Shown here: in pieces, positions 45,235 to 53,574 of the stretch
Layout: each line of letters begins with the position of its first letter
How positions within the stretch are numbered: the first letter of the stretch is position 1
Source of the DNA: Aurantiacibacter sp. MUD61
GTDB taxonomy: Bacteria; Pseudomonadota; Alphaproteobacteria; Sphingomonadales; Sphingomonadaceae
Assembly (NCBI RefSeq): GCF_027912455.1
Contig: NZ_CP115446.1
Coordinates: 1,263,501 to 1,327,500, forward strand
Length of the DNA: 64,000 bases
Direction: 5' to 3'
Notes under the pieces: model-generated
What the model was told of the DNA's origin: nothing
What the model saw: only the letters and a program-made list of their open reading frames with translations
Databases searched by the model: none
Position numbers and translations under genes: made by a program

Positions 45235-45656
45235 GCACACTCTCCATAGGTGCCCATGGTGATCTTGTTGTAGATCGCCCCCACGCCGAGGCCGAAGCAC
45301 CAGATGGTCGGCCACCAGAAGGCGCGAACATGCGGCACGGGCATATAGGTTTCGAGGAAGCCCCAGACCGCTGCGGCTGTCAGCGCAAGGCCGGTCGCGA
45401 CAAGCACCTGGCGGATGTAGAGCATGCGGAAAAACTCATCACGCTCTTCCACGATCAGGCGCACGAAGATCCAGAAGACGGCAGCGAAGGAAAGGCCGGG
45501 CAGGGCAGCCAGCACATAGGCCCGCCACCCTGACATGCCCTGATCCTCGATCAGGATTTCTGCTGCAAACAGCGAACCGAGATAGATCACCATCGCGACT
45601 GCGATACGGATCAGATAGCGAAGTTTTTCAGGCTTTCCGAGGCGAGAGAGACTCAT
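45231..45656 (-). CDS. Membrane protein paralogue 1 (XRE operon)
   Basis: A 141-residue protein with four predicted membrane helices (about 14-33, 46-66, 83-103 and 112-131). Its motif RDEFFRMLYIRQVL and WGFLETYMPVPHVRAFWWP are shared with the following gene. Four-base ATGA overlaps at both ends place it firmly in the operon. The function is unknown; the charged loop before helix three (VEERDEFFRM) is the most conserved part between the paralogues. Confidence 0.8.
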   Translation of the reverse strand: MSLSRLGKPEKLRYLIRIAVAMVIYLGSLFAAEILIEDQGMSGWRAYVLAALPGLSFAAVFWIFVRLIVEERDEFFRMLYIRQVLVATGLALTAAAVWGFLETYMPVPHVRAFWWPTIWCFGLGVGAIYNKITMGTYGECA

Positions 45657-45847
45657 GGTTTTTCTCCCGTTCTGGAGATCGGGCAGGGCAGGCAGCTACG
45701 CCGCTGGCCGATGGTTGCCCATGCGAGCACGGGCAGCATGAAGAACATGGACTTGAACGTCTCGTTCTCTACCGGGCCGAAGGCACCGATCAGCGCAAAT
45801 GCGATGATGGCAGCGCCCCACAAAAGCGATTTCTGAATGTAGCTCAT
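45653..45847 (-). CDS. Small two-helix membrane protein (XRE operon, first gene)
   Basis: A 64-residue protein with two membrane helices (LLWGAAIIAFALIGAF and MFFMLPVLAWATI) and a Cys-x2-Cys in the tail (CLPCP). AAGGGAGC six bases before ATG at 45847 decides the start over a longer frame to 45904, which would run into the promoter. First gene of a four-gene operon, with a four-base overlap to the next. The family is unknown. Confidence 0.7.
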   Translation of the reverse strand: MSYIQKSLLWGAAIIAFALIGAFGPVENETFKSMFFMLPVLAWATIGQRRSCLPCPISRTGEKP

Positions 45848-45875
45848 GTCAAGCTCCCTTGAATTGATGTAAAGG

Positions 45876-45920
45876 ACCCTAGACATCGAGTCGACTTTTG
45901 TCAAGCGACCTTGTCAAAAG
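45876..45920 (-). promoter_or_regulatory. Promoter and operator of the XRE operon
   Basis: Reading the minus strand, TTGACA (45904-45899) is followed after 17 bases by TAGGGT (45881-45876), a plausible sigma-70 promoter with a perfect -35. The -35 is embedded in an inverted repeat, CTTTTGTCAAG-4-CTTGTCAAAAG (45895-45920, one mismatch). A repressor bound there would block the promoter; the XRE protein encoded in the operon is the likely candidate. Confidence 0.6.
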
Positions 45921-46222
45921 GATTGGGGTGCTTGACGTGTTGATGTGATTTGCCGGATGGCGAGGGCGATTTTGGCTTTCCTACAGTGGTGCTCTTTTCG
46001 CAGGTGGGTGGCATGCCAGTGCGCCCGTTCCAAATTGCCTCGAAACCCCGCTTTTCTGCCGCTTTGCCCCATCAGGAGATTTTGTCTCTTGAACACTGTC
46101 ACACCTGTCACACCCCTCGCGAGAGCGATCCCGCTCACAGTGATCGGAAATCCCGCCCCAAAAGCGGTATCGCCGTTATCTTGTCATTCACTGCGGCAAG
46201 CCTACATTGTCAGGACGAAAGG
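45921..46222 (+). promoter_or_regulatory. Non-coding region upstream of ftsH
   Basis: About 300 bases without a convincing gene lie between the XRE promoter and ftsH. A reading frame continuous with ftsH crosses it but has no ribosome site or FtsH-like sequence. CTTGAA at 46088 recalls a heat-shock -35, and directly after it are two adjacent copies of CTGTCACAC (46096-46113). No matching -10 could be assigned with confidence. The FtsH promoter is probably within this stretch. Confidence 0.4.
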
Positions 46223-48181
46223 ATGCCAACGAGCATGGATGAGAATCGCGAACCCGAGAACCAGCCTAACCCCTGGATGAAGAGCCTCTTCGTATGGGGC
46301 GGTATCTTTCTGGCCCTGCTGCTGACCGTTTCGATGTTCAGCGGAGACCGCGAAGCACCGGGCACGCAGATCCCCTATTCGGACTTCAAGGAACGCGTTG
46401 CGGAAGGCAGCGTCACCGAAGTGCGCATCTCGCCTGACCTGATTGCCGGTACCCTGGGCAATGAGCAGAACTTCACCACCGTTCCGGTGGCGAACGATCC
46501 GCGCCTGATGGAGCAGCTGGAAGCAGCTGACGTGCAAGTCACCGCAGCTCCGGCAGAGCAGATGAGCCTGTTCTGGGTCGTGCTGATCAACTCGCTGCCA
46601 TTCCTCCTCATCCTCGGCATCGCCTTCTTCGCGCTGCGCCAGGTGCAGAAGGGCGGCGGCGCAGGCGGCGCAATGGGCTTCGGCAAGTCCAAGGCCAAGC
46701 TGCTCACCGAAAAGCAGGGCCGCGTGACGTTTGAAGACGTCGCCGGCATCGATGAAGCGCGCGAAGAGCTGCAGGAAATCGTCGAGTTCCTGAAGGACCC
46801 GCAGCGCTTCTCCAAGCTCGGCGGACAGATCCCTAAGGGCGCATTGCTGGTCGGCTCGCCCGGTACTGGTAAGACGCTGCTCGCCCGCGCCATTGCAGGC
46901 GAAGCGCGTGTGCCGTTCTTCACCATTTCGGGCTCCGACTTCGTCGAGATGTTCGTGGGTGTGGGCGCAAGCCGCGTACGCGACATGTTCGAACAGGCGA
47001 AGAAGAATGCGCCCTGTATCGTCTTCATCGACGAAATCGACGCCGTGGGTCGCCACCGCGGTAATGGCATCGGCAACTCGAATGATGAGCGCGAGCAGAC
47101 TCTTAACCAGCTGCTGGTCGAGATGGATGGCTTCGAAGCCAATGAAGGCATCATCATCATCGCCGCCACCAACCGTCCCGACGTGCTCGACCCCGCGCTG
47201 CTGCGCCCGGGCCGTTTCGATCGCCAGGTCGTGGTGCCGGTTCCCGATATCGATGGCCGCGAGAAGATCCTCGCCGTGCACATGAAGAAGGTGCCGCTGG
47301 CGCCCGATGTGAACCCGCGCACCATTGCACGCGGTACGCCGGGCTTCTCGGGTGCTGACCTCGCAAACCTCGTCAACGAGGCTGCCTTGCTCGCGGCGCG
47401 TCGTAATAAGCGCCTCGTCGCCATGCAGGAGTTCGAGGACGCCAAGGACAAGGTGATGATGGGCACCGAGCGCAAGTCCATGGTGATGACCGAGGACGAG
47501 AAGAAGATGACCGCCTATCACGAGGCTGGCCACGCGCTCGTCTCTCTGAACGAGCCGGCGTCCGATCCGATCCACAAGGCGACCATCATCCCGCGCGGCC
47601 GCGCGCTGGGCATGGTCATGCGCCTGCCGGAGCGGGACAACTACTCCTATCACCGTGACAAGATGCACGCGAACCTGGCGGTCGCCATGGGTGGCCGTGT
47701 CGCCGAAGAGATCATCTTCGGCCATGACAAGGTCTCGAGCGGTGCATCGGGCGACATCCAGTATGCCACCGATCTGGCCAAGAACATGGTCACCAAATGG
47801 GGCATGTCCGACAAGCTCGGCCCGCTGATGTACGAGCAGAGCCAGGAAGGCTATCTCGGCATGGGGCAGTCGAGCCGCACGATGGCTGGTGCAGACACCA
47901 ACAAGCTGATCGATGCGGAGATCAAGGAGCTGGTCGAAAGCGGTCTCAAGCGCGCCACCGACGTGCTGACCGAACAGGAGGACAAGCTCCACCTGCTCGC
48001 CCAGGCGCTGCTCGAATACGAAACGCTGACGGGTGACGAGATCACCCAGCTGATGGAAAACGGCAAGATCGACCGGCCCGATGCGCCGAGCGGCCCTGTC
48101 ATCCAGCAGCCGACGCACGGCTCGTCCATCCCCAAGGCGGGCAAGCGCTTTGGCGGCGGCGAGGCGCCCGAAGGCGCGTAA
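46223..48181 (+). CDS. ftsH: ATP-dependent zinc metalloprotease FtsH
   Basis: A 652-residue inner-membrane AAA+ protease that degrades misfolded membrane proteins and short-lived regulators. Two membrane helices (about 18-36 and 116-134) flank a periplasmic domain. The ATPase has Walker A GSPGTGKT (about 213), Walker [12 protein letters not shown] and the arginine-finger region RPGRFDRQ. The zinc site is HEAGH (about 435). Length matches other FtsH proteins. ATG at 46223 is supported by AGGA eight bases upstream; a second ATG lies four codons in. It stands alone, followed by a hairpin. Confidence 0.97.
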   Translation: MPTSMDENREPENQPNPWMKSLFVWGGIFLALLLTVSMFSGDREAPGTQIPYSDFKERVAEGSVTEVRISPDLIAGTLGNEQNFTTVPVANDPRLMEQLEAADVQVTAAPAEQMSLFWVVLINSLPFLLILGIAFFALRQVQKGGGAGGAMGFGKSKAKLLTEKQGRVTFEDVAGIDEAREELQEIVEFLKDPQRFSKLGGQIPKGALLVGSPGTGKTLLARAIAGEARVPFFTISGSDFVEMFVGVGASRVRDMFEQAKKNAPCIVFIDEIDAVGRHRGNGIGNSNDEREQTLNQLLVEMDGFEANEGIIIIAATNRPDVLDPALLRPGRFDRQVVVPVPDIDGREKILAVHMKKVPLAPDVNPRTIARGTPGFSGADLANLVNEAALLAARRNKRLVAMQEFEDAKDKVMMGTERKSMVMTEDEKKMTAYHEAGHALVSLNEPASDPIHKATIIPRGRALGMVMRLPERDNYSYHRDKMHANLAVAMGGRVAEEIIFGHDKVSSGASGDIQYATDLAKNMVTKWGMSDKLGPLMYEQSQEGYLGMGQSSRTMAGADTNKLIDAEIKELVESGLKRATDVLTEQEDKLHLLAQALLEYETLTGDEITQLMENGKIDRPDAPSGPVIQQPTHGSSIPKAGKRFGGGEAPEGA

Positions 48182-48209
48182 AGCGCTTTCCTACAGCTTT
48201 TGAACACGC

Positions 48210-48239
48210 GAAGGGCGGTGCAGCGATGCGCCGCCCTTC
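48210..48239 (+). terminator. Hairpin after ftsH
   Basis: A perfect 9-bp stem (GAAGGGCGG with CCGCCCTTC) and 12-base loop begins 28 bases after the ftsH stop. A strong T run is missing, so it may terminate weakly or simply protect the 3' end of the transcript. Confidence 0.5.
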
Positions 48240-48318
48240 TCGCATGGGCGATCGGTCTCGGAACCGCTCACGGCCCTCGCCGGTTTACATGGCAAAGACA
48301 CTTTCCGGAGTACCACCA

Positions 48319-48603
48319 ATGAAAACCGCAATCGTAACGACCCTCCTTACCGCATCAGTCGCCAGTTTCGGGCTCGCCGCATGTTCCGAACAGACCGAGG
48401 CAGACGCGGAGCGCACAGCGGAAATGGCAGCCGAAGATACGGCCGCCAATGCCGAGGTTGCCGGCGAAGTCATCGAAGAGGGCGCGATCGACGCTTCCGA
48501 AGCTGTTGCTGAAGGCGCGTCCGATCTCGCCGAGAACTTGCGTGAAGGCGATGAGGAAGAACCCGGTCCGGCACCGATTACCGGCGACGATCTCAACGAG
48601 TAA
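48319..48603 (+). CDS. Small acidic lipoprotein
   Basis: A 94-residue protein with signal sequence and lipobox (ASVASFGLAAC), then an acidic, Ala/Glu-rich helical body without aromatic residues (AEMAAEDTAANAEVAGEVIE). It looks like an Ala/Glu-rich coiled lipoprotein of the kind that links membrane and cell wall, but no family is recognised. GGAG nine bases upstream sets ATG at 48319; upstream in-frame starts are in the hairpin region. Confidence 0.7.
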   Translation: MKTAIVTTLLTASVASFGLAACSEQTEADAERTAEMAAEDTAANAEVAGEVIEEGAIDASEAVAEGASDLAENLREGDEEEPGPAPITGDDLNE

Positions 48604-48690
48604 TCGCCAACTGCCAGCAGAAGTGCCTGCGGGCGGCCCTTGGTTGGAACAAACGGTGAACTGAGGGGTTACTGGGGAAAGGAGTAAGAC

Positions 48691-48924
48691 ATGACTGCAC
48701 CAACCCCCAATGAAACGCCCAAGAGCGATCCTGTATCGAATGCCGAAAAGGCACCCGAAAACTGGACGACGGGCGATGAGCGCATGACCGGCGCACAGGC
48801 GAGCTATCTGAAGACGCTGAGCGAAGAAGCAGGAACCCCGGAAGCGTATGACACTGAATTGACCAAGGCCGAAGCTTCAAAGCGGATCGACGAATTGCAG
48901 GATGCGACCGGGCGCGGCAGCTGA
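48691..48924 (+). CDS. DUF3072 family protein
   Basis: A 77-residue cytosolic protein with a proline-rich N-terminal tail, then MTGAQASYLKTLSEEAG and a helical C terminus TELTKAEASKRIDELQ, the pattern of the DUF3072 family. The function is unknown; similar sequences occur as stand-alone proteins or tails resembling a SAP-like or ligase-associated helix pair. AAAGGAG lies eight bases upstream. It converges on the DUF3667 gene, only six bases apart. Confidence 0.85.
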   Translation: MTAPTPNETPKSDPVSNAEKAPENWTTGDERMTGAQASYLKTLSEEAGTPEAYDTELTKAEASKRIDELQDATGRGS

Positions 48925-48930
48925 GCGCGC

Positions 48931-50046
48931 TTAATAGGCCCCGATCATCAGCAGCAATTGCACGAACAGCGCGATCACAATCCAGATAAAGCCACTCAGC
49001 ACAATCAGTCGCCAGAACGCGCTGAACCGGCTGAGCTCATAGGTATAGCGGAGCTGTTTGTAGAGGTGGAACGGCGGGATGAAGATCATCGGCAGCAGCC
49101 AGACCGCCGGATTGAAACCCGCCACACCGAGCATCGAGACGACGACGAACAGCAGCGTAACGAAGCTGAGCGAATAGGTGATGAAAATCGCGTGATCGTA
49201 GGCTTTGAAACGCCGCTTCCAGAAAAACAGCAACCAGACGAAGGGTATCGAGATCGGAATCAGCAGCCAGCTGAACTTGTAGGCATTGGCCTGCAATTTG
49301 TAGAGCATGAGTCCCGGGTTCTCTCGCCATTTGTCACCAAGCGATTCCAGGAATCCGTCATGCGTTTCCACCGTAGGAGCTGTCGTCTCGGCATCTTGGG
49401 CGTTTCGCGTCGTACCCGCCTCGCGATAGCCTCGCTCGAAGCTTTCGATCAGGCTCTCTTCACCGTCATCGGTTTCGGGCTCGGTCTGGCCCATGAAGGT
49501 ACGTAGCAGCGCCAGCTCGGATTCGATCCGATCGCGCTCGGACTGGTCCAGCGTTTCATCGGCGAGCTGCTCTTCCAGCTGAGTGATTTCAGCGGCTGTG
49601 GATTCGCGCACCCGTTCTTCGACCACATCGCCCGCCGGCACGTCCGTAGGGGTCGAAATGCCGGTCAGCTGAAACACTGCGAACATAAGGAAGACGGTGA
49701 ACAGGAACAGCGCCATCGGCGAGACGAAGCGGGCTCGTTGTCCCTCGATATAGCGCCGCGTCAGCTGGCCCGGTTTGAAAATGAGAAGCGGCAGGGTCCG
49801 CCAGAATTTGCCTTCGAAATGCAGCGCGCCGTGCACCAGCTCATGCAGAAACGCGCCGATCGTGCGGTGGACGTGTCCGCGCTGTCCGCAAGCATGGCAA
49901 TAGGCACCGGTAAGCGCGGTGCCGCAATTCTTGCATTCTTCAGGCTGTTCGGGGTGCGGCGGCTTGGCTCCGGAATCCGGCTCGAGCGCGCGCGAGAACA
50001 GGCCGCCTTCGACCGCGCTGCCGATACCGCCCAGAATGTCGCTCAT
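48931..50046 (-). CDS. DUF3667 domain membrane protein
   Basis: A 371-residue protein with an N-terminal zinc-ribbon-like segment (CKNCGTALTGAYCHACGQ, residues 37-54). The DUF3667 core follows (TIGAFLHELVHGALHFEGKF, then a helix near 110), then a charged coiled region (about 140-230) and three further membrane helices at the C terminus. The family is widespread in Sphingomonadales and Bacteroidetes, and its biochemical role is not known to me. It is divergent from the sterol-desaturase-like gene. Confidence 0.87.
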   Translation of the reverse strand: MSDILGGIGSAVEGGLFSRALEPDSGAKPPHPEQPEECKNCGTALTGAYCHACGQRGHVHRTIGAFLHELVHGALHFEGKFWRTLPLLIFKPGQLTRRYIEGQRARFVSPMALFLFTVFLMFAVFQLTGISTPTDVPAGDVVEERVRESTAAEITQLEEQLADETLDQSERDRIESELALLRTFMGQTEPETDDGEESLIESFERGYREAGTTRNAQDAETTAPTVETHDGFLESLGDKWRENPGLMLYKLQANAYKFSWLLIPISIPFVWLLFFWKRRFKAYDHAIFITYSLSFVTLLFVVVSMLGVAGFNPAVWLLPMIFIPPFHLYKQLRYTYELSRFSAFWRLIVLSGFIWIVIALFVQLLLMIGAY

Positions 50047-50149
50047 GCCGCAAGCCCCCGTCCTTGGTCATCGCTTACTATAGGCGGCGCGTAGCAAGAC
50101 ACAATCGGGCTACCTTGTGAAACCTATCGCGACAAACCAAATAGCACCC

Positions 50150-50950
50150 ATGCCCGATACGGACAGCATTTCGCCCACTATCGGCCTCGCCATCATGGCA
50201 GGCGCTTTCGCCGTATTCGCGCTGATCGAGTGGCTGCTGCCGGTGCGAGAGGCCAGGCAATCGCAGCCGCGCCGCTGGTTTACCAATATTGCGCTCTTCG
50301 CTCTCGATACGCTGGCGATCCGGCTGATCTTCCCGCTCGCCATGGTTGGCGGCGCGCTATGGGCGGCAAAAGCGGGCTGGGGCCTCTTCAACCTTTTCGC
50401 GGCGCCATACTGGCTCGCCTTTGTGGTGACGCTGCTGGTGCTCGACCTCGCGCTATACCTGCAACATTGGGCAACGCACCGCGTACCGCTGCTCTGGCGA
50501 CTGCACCGCGTGCATCACAGCGACCGCGATTTCGATGTGACCACGGCTGCGCGCTTTCATCCGGTCGAGATCGTGCTGTCCATGCTTTGGAAACTGGGAG
50601 TCGTTATTGCCCTCGGCGCACCGGCACTGGCGGTATTCGTGTTCGAGGTCGGCTTTGCCGTCGCCACGCTGTTCACCCACGCCAATTTCGCGCTGCCCGG
50701 ACGCTGGGATAGCAGAACCCGTACACTGCTGGTCACACCGAGCATGCATCGCATCCACCATTCGGACCGCGAAAAGGAAACAAACAGCAATTACGGTACC
50801 GTCCTCACGCTGTGGGACAGGCTGTTCGGCACCTACGTTTCCAGCGCGGCGAAGGGACAGCGCGATATGACCATCGGGCTGAAGGAATGGGAAGGTGAGC
50901 AGACCGCCCGCCTCGGTTTCAGCCTCTGGCTACCCTTTACACGCCGCTAA
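50150..50950 (+). CDS. Sterol desaturase / fatty acid hydroxylase family protein
   Basis: A 266-residue integral membrane di-iron enzyme candidate. The histidine clusters HWATHR (near residue 107), HRVHHSD (near 122) and the C-terminal HRIHHSDREKE (near 203) match the HxxxH, HxxHH and HxxHH pattern that binds two irons. The family hydroxylates or desaturates lipids and carotenoids; the substrate here is unknown. Start is ambiguous between GTG at 50117 and ATG at 50150, neither with a clear ribosome site; the later one gives a typical N terminus. Confidence 0.85.
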   Translation: MPDTDSISPTIGLAIMAGAFAVFALIEWLLPVREARQSQPRRWFTNIALFALDTLAIRLIFPLAMVGGALWAAKAGWGLFNLFAAPYWLAFVVTLLVLDLALYLQHWATHRVPLLWRLHRVHHSDRDFDVTTAARFHPVEIVLSMLWKLGVVIALGAPALAVFVFEVGFAVATLFTHANFALPGRWDSRTRTLLVTPSMHRIHHSDREKETNSNYGTVLTLWDRLFGTYVSSAAKGQRDMTIGLKEWEGEQTARLGFSLWLPFTRR

Positions 50951-50960
50951 AAACAAAAAA

Positions 50961-50987
50961 GGCCGCAACCCGAAGGTGCGGCCCTTT
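50961..50987. terminator. Bidirectional terminator
   Basis: GGCCGCA at 50961-50967 pairs with TGCGGCC at 50977-50983. An A-rich tract precedes it and TTTT follows, so it can serve as a rho-independent terminator for the hydroxylase gene on one strand and rpoZ on the other. Confidence 0.85.
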
Positions 50988-51011
50988 TGCAGTTCGTATG
51001 ATCTGGAAAGA

Positions 51012-51356
51012 TCAGCCGTCGTAATCGGCACCGATCGACGTCGAACGGGTCGGGGCTGCGGCGGAGAGGCGCATGGCCTCTGCCGACTGGCTCAGCGAAC
51101 CGACATCATCGGCTTCGTCTTCATCATCCGGCAGGATTTGCTGCAGCGACTGCACCAGCGATTCTTGCAGATGCTTGGGCTTCACAGTCTGCTCGGCGAT
51201 TTCGCGCAGAGCCACAACCGGGTTCTTGTCACGGTCGCGATCGAGAGTGATTTCCGCACCGCCCGAAATCTCGCGCGCACGCTGTGCGGCCAGCAGGACG
51301 AGGTCAAAACGATTAGGAACTTTGTCGACGCAATCTTCGACTGTAACGCGCGCCAT
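51012..51356 (-). CDS. rpoZ: RNA polymerase omega subunit
   Basis: A 114-residue omega subunit, which binds the beta-prime subunit and helps assemble RNA polymerase. The N-terminal [20 protein letters not shown] and [11 protein letters not shown] with [11 protein letters not shown] are diagnostic. The 30-residue acidic and Ser-rich tail is normal for alphaproteobacterial omega. CGGAG five bases before ATG at 51356 decides the start. No spoT or gmk neighbour is present. Confidence 0.95.
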   Translation of the reverse strand: MARVTVEDCVDKVPNRFDLVLLAAQRAREISGGAEITLDRDRDKNPVVALREIAEQTVKPKHLQESLVQSLQQILPDDEDEADDVGSLSQSAEAMRLSAAAPTRSTSIGADYDG

Positions 51357-51483
51357 GGGCACTCCGATATTCTGGTGTTGTCGGAAAGGGCTTCAGATAG
51401 GCGGTGAGGGAACAAGGGTCAAGGTCTTTGCGTAGAGGCAACGGTGGCCCAGTCCCCGCCACGAGCCCTTCAAGGACCACCGC

Positions 51484-52650
51484 ATGTATACAGAGCCCGA
51501 TGCCAGCGCCCACGACTTCCCCGAACCCTTCACGGTAGAGGCGCAGGGCCACAGCTTCACTTTCATGCCCGATGGCGTGCATCGATACGCAGCGCTGCTC
51601 GCCTGCATCAACGATGCGAAAAACAAGCTCGAAGTGTTCTATTACATGTTTCAGGATGATCCAGCAGGCCGCCCGGTGCGCGATGCGCTGGTTGCGGCGG
51701 CAGAGCGCGGGGTGGATGTCAAGCTGGTGGTTGATCGTTTTGGCACCGATGCGGACGAGGAGTTCTTCCAGCCTATCGTCGATGCCGGTGGCAGCTTCTG
51801 TTTCTTCAATCCCAAGACCACGCGCCGCTATCTGATCCGCAATCATCAAAAGATGTGCATCGCCGATGAAGAGATGGCGATCGTCGGCGGTTTCAACATT
51901 TCGGAGAATTACTTCAAGCCGCCCGAGGAAAACGGCTGGACCGATCTCGGCGTGATTATGCGCGGCCCCTGCGTCGAAAAGCTGCGCGAATGGTACAAAC
52001 TCGTGCGCGACTGGGCGAAGAACGACAAGGCGCAGTACCGCGCGGTGCGCGACATGGTGCGCGAGTGGGAGCCTGGCGACGGCAAAGTCCGGCTGCTGGT
52101 CGGCGGGCCGACGCGCGTTCCCAGCAACTGGGAATATTTCATCAAGCGCGATTTCAACGATGGCAAGAAATTGCACATGGTGATGGCTTATTTCTCGCCG
52201 CCGCGTAGCTATCGCCGCTTGCTACGCAAATTTGCCCAGCGCGGTGATGTCAATCTGGTCATGGCGGCAAAATCGGACAATTCGGCCACAATTGCGGCCG
52301 CCCGCGCAACTTATTCCAAATTGCTGAAGGCAGGGGCAAAGATTTACGAATTCCAGCCCAGCAAGCTGCATATGAAGCTATTGGTGGTAGATGATGTGAC
52401 CTATTTCGGTAGCTCCAATTTCGATCACCGCTCGATCCGGCTGAACCTTGAAATGATGTTCCGGGTGGAAGATCAGGAACTGGCTGACCGGATGCGCGAA
52501 TTCATCGGCTCAATGCAGGACGCATCGGAACACATTACGCCCGAGCTTCACCGCGAGCGATCCAATCCGTGGGAGCGCTTCAAACGCTGGATCGGCTGGA
52601 GCCTCGTTTCGATTGTCGATTACACGGTCACCCGCCGGCTCAACCCTTGA
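51484..52650 (+). CDS. Phospholipase D / cardiolipin synthase-like protein
   Basis: A 388-residue protein with two phospholipase D catalytic motifs: NHQKMCIADEEMAIVGGFNI (near residue 119) and KLHMKLLVVDDVTYFGSSN (near 297), each HxKx4D-like. The family joins or cleaves phosphatidyl groups at the membrane. The layout resembles ClsB-type cardiolipin synthases, which have no N-terminal membrane helices. AAGGA lies eight bases upstream. It converges on the universal stress protein gene with 15 bases between. Confidence 0.87.
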   Translation: MYTEPDASAHDFPEPFTVEAQGHSFTFMPDGVHRYAALLACINDAKNKLEVFYYMFQDDPAGRPVRDALVAAAERGVDVKLVVDRFGTDADEEFFQPIVDAGGSFCFFNPKTTRRYLIRNHQKMCIADEEMAIVGGFNISENYFKPPEENGWTDLGVIMRGPCVEKLREWYKLVRDWAKNDKAQYRAVRDMVREWEPGDGKVRLLVGGPTRVPSNWEYFIKRDFNDGKKLHMVMAYFSPPRSYRRLLRKFAQRGDVNLVMAAKSDNSATIAAARATYSKLLKAGAKIYEFQPSKLHMKLLVVDDVTYFGSSNFDHRSIRLNLEMMFRVEDQELADRMREFIGSMQDASEHITPELHRERSNPWERFKRWIGWSLVSIVDYTVTRRLNP

Positions 52651-52665
52651 TCGACCGTGCCCGCG

Positions 52666-53484
52666 CTAACTTGTCACGCGCGGGCCGATAATCACGGTGT
52701 CGGCATGGCTGGAGGTCAGCAGGCTGTTGGCCTGACTGCCAATAGTGGCATGGCGGAAGCCGGTTTCTCCGTGCGAGCCGAGTACGACCAAGTCCACGCC
52801 CTCACGCACAATCAACGTATTCATCGCGCTGCCAAGCATGCCGTTTTCGACATGTGTCGTGATGCGGCCCTGCAATTCTTCGGGCAGCGCTTTCACAAAC
52901 TCGGCCATTTTTTCGCGCGCATAATTGCCGATTTCGTCGGTGACATAGGCGGCATTGTTCCAGGCGGCGAAGGGGACATGGAAAGCATGAAGCAAATGCA
53001 ATTTTGCCTGCGGGAACGTGTCTGCCGCCCAGCGTGCAGCCCTTTGGGCGAATTCGGAGAAATCGGTGGCGATGGCGATCGTTTGGTAGGGCTGCTGCGG
53101 CCGCTTCTTCACCACCAATACCGGCAGATCCGTGCGGCGGATGGTGCTGTCGACCGCGGTGCCAAGGAAATAATCGCCGATTGAATTGTGCCTTGCGACG
53201 CCCAGCACGATGAGGCCTGCGTTCTTCTCATCGGCGAAATCGGCGATAGCCTGCGGCGGGTTTCCGCCTTTGTAGGCCAGCTGCACGTTCTTGGCACCGC
53301 GCGGCAAGACCTCACGCAATTGCGCGTCGAGATCGTGATTGTCCTCTGTGGGATATGGCGGCAGGTCGCGCGCATGAAAGACGATAACCTCGTGGCCAAG
53401 CTGCTCTCCCAGCGCAATGGCGCGGTCGATCGCGCGGTCTGCGCGTGGTCCGAAATCGGTTCCAGCGATGATGGGGCCTGACAT
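52666..53484 (-). CDS. Tandem universal stress protein
   Basis: A 272-residue protein with two UspA domains. The N-terminal one (GTDFGPRADRAIDRAIALGE) has GVARHNSIGDYFLGTAVDS. The C-terminal one (IAIATDFSEFAQRAARWA) ends in GSHGETGFRHATIGSQANSL, an ATP-binding-type loop. Such proteins respond to starvation or stress. GGAGGA seven bases before the ATG supports the start. The gene lies downstream of dnaB on the same strand but separated by 90 bases. Confidence 0.92.
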   Translation of the reverse strand: MSGPIIAGTDFGPRADRAIDRAIALGEQLGHEVIVFHARDLPPYPTEDNHDLDAQLREVLPRGAKNVQLAYKGGNPPQAIADFADEKNAGLIVLGVARHNSIGDYFLGTAVDSTIRRTDLPVLVVKKRPQQPYQTIAIATDFSEFAQRAARWAADTFPQAKLHLLHAFHVPFAAWNNAAYVTDEIGNYAREKMAEFVKALPEELQGRITTHVENGMLGSAMNTLIVREGVDLVVLGSHGETGFRHATIGSQANSLLTSSHADTVIIGPRVTS

Positions 53485-53574
53485 GACAAATCTCCTCCTG
53501 TGATGAGTCGACTATGCCCTGCCGAGGCTATCAGCGATTTGATCTGGCGCAAAATCGCGCGCTTTTCACATCGA

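Noticed and set aside
45950..46222. An N-terminal extension of FtsH by 91 codons
   Set aside because: The frame is open by chance: no FtsH has this extension, no ribosome site lies at 45950, and a good one precedes 46223.
46202..48118. A 638-codon minus-strand frame opposite ftsH
   Set aside because: FtsH is certain on the plus strand. The antisense frame results from codon bias in GC-rich DNA.
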